Assembly (NCBI RefSeq): GCF_044377145.1
Contig: NZ_JBILJQ010000001.1
Coordinates: forward strand, 62,001 to 126,000
DNA: 64,000 nt
From: Aquimonas sp044377145
GTDB lineage: Bacteria > Pseudomonadota > Gammaproteobacteria > Xanthomonadales > Xanthomonadaceae
Direction of reading: 5' to 3'
Below the pieces are notes generated by a model. It was not told the DNA's origin and made no database searches. It saw only the letters and a program-made list of their open reading frames with translations. Numbering within the stretch: the first letter of the stretch is position 1; each line of letters starts with the position of its first letter. Of this stretch, positions 27,366-36,333 are shown one piece after another. A program made the position numbers and the translations under genes.

Positions 27366-30300
27366 ATGGGCTGGGAACTGGACGATGTCGAAGGGCCGTT
27401 CATCGCCCAGCTGCAGGGCCTGGGTTGGACGCATCTGGCCGGTTGCCTCGATGAGCCGGCGCGCAGCGGGCGCAGCCGCTTCAGCGAAGTGATTCAGGAG
27501 GGCGTGCTGCGCGAGCGCCTGCGCGCGATCAACCCCGGCCCCGACGGTGCGCCCTGGCTGGATGAGGAGCGCCTGTCCGAGGCAGTGGCCGCGCTCACCC
27601 GCATTGCGCGGCCCAAGCTGATCGAGGCCAACCAGGACGCGACCGAGCTGCTGCTGCTCGGCATCACGGTCGACGGCCTGCCCGGCTGGGATGGCGGGCG
27701 CGGCCAGACTCTGCGCTATATCGACTGGGAGACCCCCGCCAACAACCAGTTCACGGTGGTCAGCCAGTACCGCGTGGATTGCCCGCCGGGCTACAGCCGC
27801 GGCAAGGCCTTCATCGTGCCCGACCTGGTGCTGCTGGTGAACGGTATTCCGCTGGTGGTGGTGGAGTGCAAGAGCCCGTCGACCCCTGAGCCGCTGAGTG
27901 AGGCCATCGACCAGCTGCGCCGCTACAGCAACCAGCGCCACGCCCAGCATGAGGTGGAAGAAAACGAGGGCAATGAGCCGCTGTTCTTCACCAACCAGCT
28001 GCTGATCGCCACCAGTTTCGACGAAGCGCGGGTTGGCACCATCGGCGGTGGCTTCGAGCACTTCGCGAGTTGGAAGACGGTGAGCCCGGCCCGCGAAGAG
28101 GACATCGCCGCAGGCCTCGGGGTGGCCGCGCTGTCCGAGCAGCAGCGGCTGGTGGCGGGCATGCTCAGCAAGCCAAACCTGCTGGACATCGTTCGCCACT
28201 TCATTCTGTTCATGCAGGTCGGCGGGCAGACCATCAAGGCCGCGTGTCGTTACCAGCAGTTCCGCGCGGTGAATGCGGCCATCGCGCGCCTGCAGACCGG
28301 CAAGACCCGTCTGCAGGATGGCGAGCACGACCGCCGCGGCGGGGTGATCTGGCACACCCAGGGCTCGGGCAAATCACTGACGATGGTGTTTCTGGTGCGC
28401 AAGCTGCGCACGCATCCGCTGCTCCGCCGCTTCAAGGTGGTGGTGGTGACCGACCGCAAGGACCTGCAGAACCAGCTGAGCGCCACCGCCACGTTGACCG
28501 GCGAATCGGTGGAAGTGGCCACCTCCACCGCGGCGGTGCAGAAGCTCGTACGACGCAAGGGCCCCGGCCTGCTGTTCGCCACGATCCAGAAGTACCGCGA
28601 CCCCGATGCCGCCGGCGAGCCGGGCCTGACCGAGGACGACATCCCGGACAGCTGGCAGGAGGCGCAGAAGCGCGTGAACGAGCCCGCGGTCGCGGGCTAC
28701 GCCACAAAGCCAGCCGGCCGAAGCTTCGAGGTGCTGAATGACGATGAGACCATTCTCGTGCTGGTTGACGAGGCACACCGCACGCAGGCGGGCGACCTGC
28801 ACGCCCGGCTGCTGGCCGGGCTGCCCAACTGCGCGCGGATAGGCTTTACCGGTACGCCGATCCTGATGGGTGACAAGAAGCGCACCCACGAGATCTTCGG
28901 CGAGTTCATCGACCGCTACACGATCAAACAGGCCGAGCAGGACGGCGCCACCGTGCCGGTGCTGTACGAGGGCCGCACCGCGCAAGGGGCAGTCAAGGAC
29001 GGCGCCAGCCTCGACGAGCTGTTTGAGGACCTGTTTCGAGATCGAAGCGCCGAGGAACTGGAGGCGATCAAGCAGAAGTACGCCACCAAGGGCCCGATCT
29101 TCGATGCCCCGCTGCTGATCGCGGACAAAGCGCGCGACATGCTGCGCCACTACGTGACCTACATCCTGCCCAATGGCTACAAAGCGCAGGTGGTGGCCTA
29201 CAGCCGTTTGGCGGCGGTGCGTTATGTGGCTGCGTTTGAAGCCGCACGCGCTGAACTGTTGGCCGAGGCCGAAGCCCTGCCCCCCGAAGACCGGGCGCTG
29301 GACGATGAAGCCCTGTGCCAGCGGCCGCCCAGGCTGCAGGCCAGCGTGCAGGCCTGGCGCTACCGCGATCTGCTGAAGCAGATCGAGTTCGCGGCGGTGA
29401 TCTCGGGGAGCAACAACGACGATCCCGCCTGGAAGCAGTGGACGGACGCGGCCGCCAACGAGACGCGGATCAAGCGCTTCAAGAAGCCGCTGCGCTTGCC
29501 CACGGCCACACCCCAGCCGGAGAAGACCGATCCGCTGGCCTTTCTGGTGGTGAAGTCGATGCTGTTGACCGGCTTCGATGCGCCGATCGAAGGGGTGATG
29601 TACCTCGACCGCCCGATCCGCGAGGCCGAGTTGCTGCAGGCCATTGCCCGCGTGAACCGCACGGGCTTCGGCAAGCGCTGCGGCATCGTGGTGGACTACT
29701 ACGGCGTCGCCCAGCATCTGCAGGAAGCCCTGGCCGCCTACGCCGATGAAGACGTTCAAGGCGCTCTGCAAAGCCTGAAGGACGAAGTGCCGGCGCTGCG
29801 CGATCGCCACCTGCGCGTGGTGGACCTGTTCCGCAGCCGCGGTATCGAGTCACTGGAGAACACCGAAACCTGCGTTGAGGTGCTGGCCGACGAGCGCCTG
29901 CGCGCCGAGTTCACCGTCAAGCTCAAGCAGTTTGTGGGCTCGCTGGACACGGTGCTGCCGCGCCCGGAAGGCCTGCCCTTCTCCAAAGACGCCAAGACCC
30001 TCGCCTACATCTATGCGCGAGCGCGCAACCGCTACAAGGACACGCCGGTTCTGGGCAAGGACGTCGGCGCCAAGGTCCGCAGGCTGATCGACGAGCATGT
30101 GATTTCGCTGGGTGTCGACCCCAAGGTCGCGCCGATGGCGCTGACCGATACGGAGTTCAATCACCATCTCTCGCGCCTGGCCAACAACCGCGCCAAGGCC
30201 TCCGAGATGGAACACGCCATCCGCTCGCACATCCGCAAGCATCTCGATGAAGACCCGGTGCTGTTCCGCAAGCTCAGCGAGCGACTGAACGAGATCCTGC

Positions 30301-30707
30301 AGACGCTGGCGGAACAGTGGGAGGCGGTGATCGCGGCCCTGCAGAAAATCATCGACGACATGCGCGCGGGCGCAAGCGGCGATGACACCGACCTGCCCGA
30401 TCTGCCGGATCACTACCTGCCTTTCCTGCGCATGCTGCTGGAGGCCGTAGCGGGCAGCGAGCGCCCCACGGACGCGCAGCTGCTGAAACTCCGCGACCTG
30501 AGCGTCGACCTGGTCGACATGATCGTCGGCGAACTGACCGACACCTTCTGGGAGCCGCACAAGCGGCCCGCGCAGGATGCCCTCGGCGCCCGCATCTTCA
30601 GGGCGCTGCACGGCTCCCGCCTGCTTGCGCCGGGCGCGGTGTCGGCGCTGAAGGATCGCCTGCTCGAACTCGCCCGCGCCAACCATGACAGGTTGACGCG
30701 GGCATGA
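27366..30707 (+). CDS. hsdR: Type I restriction endonuclease subunit HsdR
   Basis: HsdR is the ATP-driven translocase and nuclease of the type I complex. The 1113 residues begin with a nuclease domain showing Asp153 and Glu167-Cys-Lys169 of the PD-(E/D)xK fold (VPDLVLLVNG, VVVECKSPS). The SF2 motor follows: Walker A GSGKS (333-337), DEAH at 468-471, motif III FTGTPI, and QAIARVNRTG for motif VI. A helical C-terminal part contacts HsdM. The sequence looks intact. ATG 27366 follows the previous stop by one codon step, and its own stop overlaps the next gene by ATGA. Confidence 0.96.
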   Translation: MGWELDDVEGPFIAQLQGLGWTHLAGCLDEPARSGRSRFSEVIQEGVLRERLRAINPGPDGAPWLDEERLSEAVAALTRIARPKLIEANQDATELLLLGITVDGLPGWDGGRGQTLRYIDWETPANNQFTVVSQYRVDCPPGYSRGKAFIVPDLVLLVNGIPLVVVECKSPSTPEPLSEAIDQLRRYSNQRHAQHEVEENEGNEPLFFTNQLLIATSFDEARVGTIGGGFEHFASWKTVSPAREEDIAAGLGVAALSEQQRLVAGMLSKPNLLDIVRHFILFMQVGGQTIKAACRYQQFRAVNAAIARLQTGKTRLQDGEHDRRGGVIWHTQGSGKSLTMVFLVRKLRTHPLLRRFKVVVVTDRKDLQNQLSATATLTGESVEVATSTAAVQKLVRRKGPGLLFATIQKYRDPDAAGEPGLTEDDIPDSWQEAQKRVNEPAVAGYATKPAGRSFEVLNDDETILVLVDEAHRTQAGDLHARLLAGLPNCARIGFTGTPILMGDKKRTHEIFGEFIDRYTIKQAEQDGATVPVLYEGRTAQGAVKDGASLDELFEDLFRDRSAEELEAIKQKYATKGPIFDAPLLIADKARDMLRHYVTYILPNGYKAQVVAYSRLAAVRYVAAFEAARAELLAEAEALPPEDRALDDEALCQRPPRLQASVQAWRYRDLLKQIEFAAVISGSNNDDPAWKQWTDAAANETRIKRFKKPLRLPTATPQPEKTDPLAFLVVKSMLLTGFDAPIEGVMYLDRPIREAELLQAIARVNRTGFGKRCGIVVDYYGVAQHLQEALAAYADEDVQGALQSLKDEVPALRDRHLRVVDLFRSRGIESLENTETCVEVLADERLRAEFTVKLKQFVGSLDTVLPRPEGLPFSKDAKTLAYIYARARNRYKDTPVLGKDVGAKVRRLIDEHVISLGVDPKVAPMALTDTEFNHHLSRLANNRAKASEMEHAIRSHIRKHLDEDPVLFRKLSERLNEILQTLAEQWEAVIAALQKIIDDMRAGASGDDTDLPDLPDHYLPFLRMLLEAVAGSERPTDAQLLKLRDLSVDLVDMIVGELTDTFWEPHKRPAQDALGARIFRALHGSRLLAPGAVSALKDRLLELARANHDRLTRA

Positions 30708-31399
30708 GCGTGCTGACCGTAGATGACCTCTGCTTCGCTCTGAAGCCGAGCAGCCGGCGGCGAACGCTGCAGATCACCGTGGACCGCGGCGGCGAGCTGG
30801 TGCTGTCGGCCCCGCCGGGCGTGGAAGAAGAGCGTCTGCGCAGCTTCGTGCGGGAGAAGCGCTTCTGGATATATACCAAGCTGGCCGAGAAGGATCGCCT
30901 GCAGAAGGCCATACCGAGCAAGCGCTATGTCGATGGCGAGGGGTTTCTGTACTTGGGCCGGAGCTATAGGCTGCGCCTGGTGGACGAACAGGACGCGGCC
31001 GTGAAACTGCTCAACGGCCGCTTGCTGCTGCGCCGCGATGCTGTCGCGACCGCGCGAAGCCGTTTGATCCAGTGGTACAGCGCCCGCGCCAAGCCCTGGC
31101 TGTGGGAGAGAGTGCAGGACTACGCGGCGCGCATGGAGGTCCAGCCTGTGGGCCTGAAAGTGCAGGACCTGGGCTACCGCTGGGGCTCATGCGGCAAGGG
31201 CGGCTGGCTGTACTTCCACTGGAAAGCCATCCTGCTGCCGCCGCGCATCGCCGAGTACGTGGTGGTGCATGAACTGGCCCACCTGCATCAACGGCATCAC
31301 GCGCCCGAGTTCTGGCAGAGGGTCGAGCGGGCACTGCCCGATTTCGAACGACGGAAGATCTGGTTGGCCGAGCACGGCATCGATGTTGAGGGGATTTGA
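30704..31399 (+). CDS. YgjP-type (DUF45) zinc metallopeptidase
   Basis: This 231-residue protein is of the YgjP/DUF45 family. It has an N-terminal beta-rich part (residues 1-110) and a C-terminal zincin with HELAH (189-193) and the third ligand His in HLHQRHHAPEFW. The segment YRWGSCGKGGWLYFHW is typical. Members of this family recur beside type I restriction genes; their role there is not settled, and proteolysis of HsdR, as done by ClpXP in E. coli, is one idea. Here it overlaps hsdR by ATGA and lies five bases before mcrB, tying the two restriction modules together. Confidence 0.88.
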   Translation: MSVLTVDDLCFALKPSSRRRTLQITVDRGGELVLSAPPGVEEERLRSFVREKRFWIYTKLAEKDRLQKAIPSKRYVDGEGFLYLGRSYRLRLVDEQDAAVKLLNGRLLLRRDAVATARSRLIQWYSARAKPWLWERVQDYAARMEVQPVGLKVQDLGYRWGSCGKGGWLYFHWKAILLPPRIAEYVVVHELAHLHQRHHAPEFWQRVERALPDFERRKIWLAEHGIDVEGI

Positions 31400-31403
31400 G
31401 GCG

Positions 31404-33398
31404 ATGGCACACTTCAAGAACGAGCACTTCAAGCTGCTCAACAAATGGAAGGGGACGGTCTACGACAAGACCAACCCGGAGCAGCAGCGTGTCTATGAAG
31501 AGCTGGTGCACGCTTTCGAGGCGACCAAGCAGTGGGCCGAGGCGCTGCAAAAGCAGCTGTTCAACGTCGGAAGGACCAAGACCGTCCGCAAGCCCACTGA
31601 CCAGTGGCAAAAGAAATTCACGCACTACAACTGGGCGCGGATCTACCCGACCCAGAACGCGCCCGAGGGCCTGGCCTACACCGTCGGCATCGACGCCGAG
31701 CTTGGGTTTGTCGTCAAGATCGACCTCGTGGACATCAAGATCGACGGCCCGAATCTGCGCAAGAAGTACGAGCAGATCCGGGGGCCACTCACGTCCTCGC
31801 CGATCGTCGCGATCCAATCGCCCGCCGAGGGGCTCGCCCTCGATTTCACCGCGCTGGTCGACTGGAGCGTCGATGCGATCCGGAAGTTCAGGCTGAGCTA
31901 CGACGAGGTCGCCGCTCAACTGGGCCTGTCGGCGGGGCCGGACCAAGCGAGCTTGCTGCGCCACTTCCGTGGACATGAGGATTTCGCGCAGCGTCAGCCG
32001 GGGTGGCCGCACAGCATGACCGAGCTGTTCAGCCGACTTGCGCGGTCGGTGAACAGCATGGGACTGGACTGGTGGTTCACCCGCGCCACCAACAGCCAGC
32101 TCCGCTTCGGCCGGAGGGAGAAGGGAGCGGTCAGAGGTGGTCCGGTCGGCTGGCTGCACCTGCGCATGGACGGCGTTCGGGTCAGTTGGGCGGGCTTTGC
32201 GGGCCTGGAGCCGCTTGATGAGTGGGCCGACCTCACCAGCGAGCTCGTCGAGACCTTCGAAGCTGCCGACAAGCACGAGGGCGTTTGGCCGGCGAAACTC
32301 GGCCCACGCACCGGGCGCAAGGGCTACTGGCCCGACGACTACGAGGCCATCGAAGAAGACGAACCCAAGAGCGACACGCCGCCGCAAAACATCATCTACT
32401 TCGGCCCACCCGGCACAGGCAAGACTTTCGCGCTGCAGGCGCTGCTCGCGTCCAAATACACCGATGCCGAGCACGGCGAGCGCTACGAGCTCGTCACCTT
32501 CCACCAGTCCTACGGGTACGAGGAGTTCGTGGAGGGCCTGCGCCCCGTCATGTCCGATTCGGGCGAGCAGCGGGACGCAGATAACGCACCCGTCTCAGCG
32601 GGTGGCCAGGTGCGCTACGAGATCAAACGCGGCGCCTTCCTGAGGCTGTGTGATCGGGCGCGCGAGAACCCGTCGCAGAAGTACGCGATGGTGATCGACG
32701 AGATCAATCGCGGAAACATCAGCAAGATCTTCGGCGAGCTGATCAGCCTGGTGGAAGTCGACAAGCGTGAGGGCGCGAAGAATCCGCTTGCTGTGACCCT
32801 GCCCTACTCCGCCAAGAGCTTCAGCGTGCCATCGAACGTCGATGTGATCGGGACGATGAACACGGCGGACCGCTCGCTGGCGCTGATGGATACCGCGCTG
32901 CGTCGCCGCTTCGAGTTCGTCGAGTCGATGCCAGACCCTTCCAAAGTTGAGGTTGTCGTCTCGCACAAGGGTGTGGACATCGACATCAAACGACTGCTGA
33001 CAATGTTGAACAAGCGCATCGAGGCCCTGTACGACCGCGACCACACGCTCGGGCATGCCTACTTTATGCGGATCGAGGGCCTGGAAATTGCCAACCGCTT
33101 TGAGGAGCTGAAGCAGGTGTTCCGTAACAGGATCCTCCCGCTGCTGCAGGAGTACTTCTTCGAGGACTGGCAGAAGATTCGACTGGTGCTCGGCGACAAC
33201 CAGAAGGCCGGGCGCGAACAACTTCAGTTCGTGCAGGAGATCGGCCAAGAAGAGGACCTGCTGGCGCTGTTCGGCCGCGAGCACGAGCTCGATCAGTACG
33301 CGGTTCGTCCCCGCTATCAGTTGAACGCTGAAGCGTTTGATCAGCCTGAGGCCTACGTCGGCATCTATTCGGTCAAAGCTGCCGGGCCCGCCGGATGA
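31404..33398 (+). CDS. mcrB: McrB-like AAA+ GTPase
   Basis: McrB is the motor and DNA-binding part of the modification-dependent McrBC endonuclease. The AAA+ domain has Walker A GPPGTGKT (334-341), Walker B VIDEINRGN with Asp432-Glu433, and the GTP-specific signature MNTADRS (485-491), followed by RRRFEF. Residues 1-320 are an N-terminal region that would choose the modified target; it is not the E. coli type and was not assigned to a family. ATG 31404 follows GAGGCG. Its stop overlaps mcrC by ATGA. Length is 664 residues, longer than E. coli McrB (459). Confidence 0.92.
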   Translation: MAHFKNEHFKLLNKWKGTVYDKTNPEQQRVYEELVHAFEATKQWAEALQKQLFNVGRTKTVRKPTDQWQKKFTHYNWARIYPTQNAPEGLAYTVGIDAELGFVVKIDLVDIKIDGPNLRKKYEQIRGPLTSSPIVAIQSPAEGLALDFTALVDWSVDAIRKFRLSYDEVAAQLGLSAGPDQASLLRHFRGHEDFAQRQPGWPHSMTELFSRLARSVNSMGLDWWFTRATNSQLRFGRREKGAVRGGPVGWLHLRMDGVRVSWAGFAGLEPLDEWADLTSELVETFEAADKHEGVWPAKLGPRTGRKGYWPDDYEAIEEDEPKSDTPPQNIIYFGPPGTGKTFALQALLASKYTDAEHGERYELVTFHQSYGYEEFVEGLRPVMSDSGEQRDADNAPVSAGGQVRYEIKRGAFLRLCDRARENPSQKYAMVIDEINRGNISKIFGELISLVEVDKREGAKNPLAVTLPYSAKSFSVPSNVDVIGTMNTADRSLALMDTALRRRFEFVESMPDPSKVEVVVSHKGVDIDIKRLLTMLNKRIEALYDRDHTLGHAYFMRIEGLEIANRFEELKQVFRNRILPLLQEYFFEDWQKIRLVLGDNQKAGREQLQFVQEIGQEEDLLALFGREHELDQYAVRPRYQLNAEAFDQPEAYVGIYSVKAAGPAG

Positions 33399-34675
33399 AG
33401 CCGCTGACGATCTTTGAGTTCGACACGCTCGTCGAAGCAAAGGCCGGAGTGGTGGGACCTGCAGTGCCGCAGCGTGTCTTTGCCTGGCTGGACATGCAGG
33501 CACTCAGGAACGATTCGTCCGGCTGGCTCAAGCCGACCCAGCGGAATGGCGCGAGGGCCGTGCAGGTCACCCGCTATGTCGGCGTCATTCGTGCGCCTTG
33601 CGGCTTCCATATCGAGGTGCTGCCCAAAACGGGAAGGAACACCTCTCGTGACGAAGCCCGTGCGCTGCTCCTCCGGATGCTGAAGTGCCTGGCCGGCTTT
33701 CGACACATCAAAACTGCCGACGCGGACCTGGCTTCCGAGCGCATGCCTCTGCTGGAGGTATTCATCCAGCAGTTCCTGCTGGCCGTGGGTGCGCTGGTCA
33801 AGCGGGGCCTGCGCAGTGACTATGTGGCGCGGCAGGACAACCTCTTCGCGCTGCGTGGTCGGCTGGTGATAGCCAAGCAGGTTTCCCAAAACCTGACCCG
33901 GCGCGATCGGTTCTTCACCGAGCACGACGAGTTCTCGCAGAACCGCGCAGAGAACCGTCTGATTCATACGGCGCTCCGTCAGGTGCTCAGCCTGTGCCGA
34001 TCTCAGGAGAACCAGCGTGCGGCACGCGAACTTGGCTTCGTCTTCGCGGATGTTCCGCTCTCAATCGATGTGGGCCTGGACATCCAGCGGATCCGGCTGG
34101 ATCGCGGCATGCGCTACTACTCGCCAGCCTTGGACTGGGCGAAGCTAATCCTGAAGGGGCTCAGCCCGATCTCAGGGGTGGGAAAGCAGGATGCTCCGTC
34201 GCTGCTGTTCCCGATGAATGAGGTGTTCGAGGCCTATGTCGAGAAACACCTGCCGAGGCAGCTGCGCGCTGACTTCGTGCTGAAAGGGCAGGCGAGCAGC
34301 CAGCACCTCGTTGCACACGACGCGCAGCGCTGGTTCCGCATGAAGCCCGATCTGCTGGTCAAGCAGAAGCACACCACCCGCTTGATTCTGGACGCGAAGT
34401 GGAAACTGCTGGATGCGGCGAAGAAAAACGGGCGCGAGAAGTACCAGCTCAGTCAGGCCGACTTCTACCAGCTGTACGCGTACGGCCACCACTATCTGGA
34501 TGGTGCCGGGGACATCGTCTTGATCTACCCGAAGACGGACGCCTTTACCGCGCCATTGCCTGTGTTCGAGTTTCCGAAATCCAGCGGGATGCGGCTTTGG
34601 GTGCTGCCGTTCTGCCTCGATCGCCAAAGGCTGGAGATACCCCCTTGCCTGGAGGCGGAAGCTATCTTCGCCTGA
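33395..34675 (+). CDS. mcrC: McrC-like nuclease subunit
   Basis: The 426-residue McrC carries the nuclease active site and stimulates the GTPase of McrB. The N-terminal part (residues 1-200) is the McrB-binding region with YVGVIRAPCGFHIEVLPK. The C-terminal PD-(D/E)xK site is visible as KPDLLV (Asp319) and ILDAKWK (Asp333, Lys335), followed by QLYAYGHHY. Its start overlaps mcrB by ATGA, and its end overlaps the convergent rluC end by 14 bases. It is the last gene of the defence operon, and no terminator is visible after it. Confidence 0.92.
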   Translation: MKPLTIFEFDTLVEAKAGVVGPAVPQRVFAWLDMQALRNDSSGWLKPTQRNGARAVQVTRYVGVIRAPCGFHIEVLPKTGRNTSRDEARALLLRMLKCLAGFRHIKTADADLASERMPLLEVFIQQFLLAVGALVKRGLRSDYVARQDNLFALRGRLVIAKQVSQNLTRRDRFFTEHDEFSQNRAENRLIHTALRQVLSLCRSQENQRAARELGFVFADVPLSIDVGLDIQRIRLDRGMRYYSPALDWAKLILKGLSPISGVGKQDAPSLLFPMNEVFEAYVEKHLPRQLRADFVLKGQASSQHLVAHDAQRWFRMKPDLLVKQKHTTRLILDAKWKLLDAAKKNGREKYQLSQADFYQLYAYGHHYLDGAGDIVLIYPKTDAFTAPLPVFEFPKSSGMRLWVLPFCLDRQRLEIPPCLEAEAIFA

Positions 34676-35669
34676 GGAGGCTACCCCCCAACCCATCCAA
34701 CCCTGCCTGCAAATCCTCCGGCAGCTCCGCGGTCAGGTGGTAGGGCTCAGTTCCGTCCTTCAGCGCGAAGCGCAAGCTCGCAGCATGCAGGAAAAGGCGT
34801 TTGACGCCGGCGACTTTCAGTTCGCGGTTGGCTTCGCGTTCGCCGTATTTTTCGTCCATCGCCACCGGGTGGCCGACGTGCTGGGCGTGCACGCGGATCT
34901 GGTGGGTGCGGCCGGTGTCGATGCGCACTTCAGTGTAACTGTGGCCACCGTGCAGGCTTAAGCGCCGGAAGTGGCTGCGTGAGGCCTTTCCCTCGACCGG
35001 GTCGACCTTGACCATGCGCTCGCCGCCCTGCAGTTCGAACTTGCGCAGCGGGGCGTCGACGCTGAAGGGTTTGGTGCCGATGTCGCCGACCAGCAGGGCG
35101 AGATAGCGCTTCTCCAGCTTGCCCTCGCGGATCAGCCGCTGCAGCTCGGTCAGGGCGGAGCGCTTCTTCGCCACCACCAGCAGGCCAGAGGTGTCGCGAT
35201 CGAGCCGATGCACCAGCTCAAGGGGCTCGCCAGGGCGCAGCTGGCGCAACAGTTCGATGGCGCCAAAGCTGATGCCGCTGCCGCCGTGGGTGGCGATGCC
35301 ACTGGGCTTGTTCAGCGCCAGCAGGGCGCGGTCTTCGAACACGATGCTGTCGGCGATGCGCTGGATCTGTCCGCGCGGGGCGTCCTGCGGGGCCTCGGCT
35401 TCGGCCAGGCGCACTGGGGGTATCCGGATGGTTTCGCCGCCCTGCAGACGGGTGTCAGGCTTGGCGCGGCCGCCGTTCACGCGCACCTCGCCGGTGCGCA
35501 GAATTCGATAGATCAAGGAGCGCGGCGCGCCTTTCAGCTGGCCCAGCAGAAAGTTGTCGAGCCGCTGGCCGACGCGGTCGGCGGGCACTTCAACCATGCG
35601 TACACCGACGTGCTTGGCGTCCTTCACACCCTCGTTTGCTGCGGCCGTACCCGGCTTGCTAGACTTCAC
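34662..35669 (-). CDS. rluC: 23S rRNA pseudouridine(955/2504/2580) synthase
   Basis: RluC isomerises three uridines in 23S rRNA. An S4 RNA-binding domain (about residues 28-90: GQRLDNFLLGQLKG, RILRTGEVRVNGGRAKP) precedes the RluA-type catalytic domain with the aspartate in HRLDRDTSG and the later RTHQIRVH. The start is GTG 35669, which gives the same lead before the S4 domain as in E. coli RluC; ATG 35597 is a shorter alternative. It is divergent from rne, a conserved pair in gammaproteobacteria. Its 3' end overlaps mcrC by 14 bases. Confidence 0.94.
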   Translation of the reverse strand: MKSSKPGTAAANEGVKDAKHVGVRMVEVPADRVGQRLDNFLLGQLKGAPRSLIYRILRTGEVRVNGGRAKPDTRLQGGETIRIPPVRLAEAEAPQDAPRGQIQRIADSIVFEDRALLALNKPSGIATHGGSGISFGAIELLRQLRPGEPLELVHRLDRDTSGLLVVAKKRSALTELQRLIREGKLEKRYLALLVGDIGTKPFSVDAPLRKFELQGGERMVKVDPVEGKASRSHFRRLSLHGGHSYTEVRIDTGRTHQIRVHAQHVGHPVAMDEKYGEREANRELKVAGVKRLFLHAASLRFALKDGTEPYHLTAELPEDLQAGLDGLGGSLLRRR

Positions 35670-36333
35670 GCGCGATAAGGTCCTGATTTTCCAGCACCCC
35701 TTGTCGTTTCCGGGGCTGTTTCCCTAGATTTCTGAATCGGCGCGGCCAGCCTTGGGCGGCCTGCGCGGTTTCAGGTACGAGCCCGCTTACGCGGGCCGGT
35801 CATGGTAGCGGCAAGCGGAAGCAATGCGGAGCGCAGGCTCCACGAAGCAAGGGCTCCGGGTTCATGGGAACTCGCAGCCGGATAGGAAAGATGCAGATAG
35901 TCGCGGCGATTGAAGCGGGGGCACGGCCCTCGCGCAGATGCGCCGCGCGGGGCCAGGGAGGCTCCGGTGTCGGAATCGGCGGCTGCCGCTGCGCCTTGGC
36001 GCGCGTCGGCGATGCCCGTTTCGCAAACAGCTTCCGCGGCGCTTGCGCCTGCGAGGCTGCCGTTGGCGGGAAGGATCCCGCTGCGGCTGTGGCAATGAAA
36101 ACCCGTCGCGCCTTTCAAGGCAGCGCACGGGAGGGTCGCCGGGCGGCGACTGCGGGGCTCCCGCAGCGCTGGCCGGCGGAAAGTTAACTGTTTGGCGCTC
36201 CCGCGGGCCATTGATAGGCCTGGTGACACGGTCGCAGCGCTGGTGACTCCGCTTTGGGCGCGCGCATTTCGCCCGCCCCGTCCGGGATTTCCGGCGTTCC
36301 CCGCGGTTAGAGCGTGCGAGGAATGACAAGACA
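35670..36333 (+). promoter_or_regulatory. rluC-rne intergenic region, candidate rne leader and promoter
   Basis: These 664 bases separate divergent rluC and rne and hold no supported gene. A possible rne promoter is TTGTCG (35701-35706) and CTAGAT (35724-35729) with a 17-base spacer, which would leave an untranslated leader of about 600 bases. In E. coli a long rne leader lets RNase E cut and limit its own mRNA; the length here fits that. Hairpins such as GCCCGC-TTAC-GCGGGC (35781-35796) are visible. Small frames here look non-coding. Confidence 0.45.
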
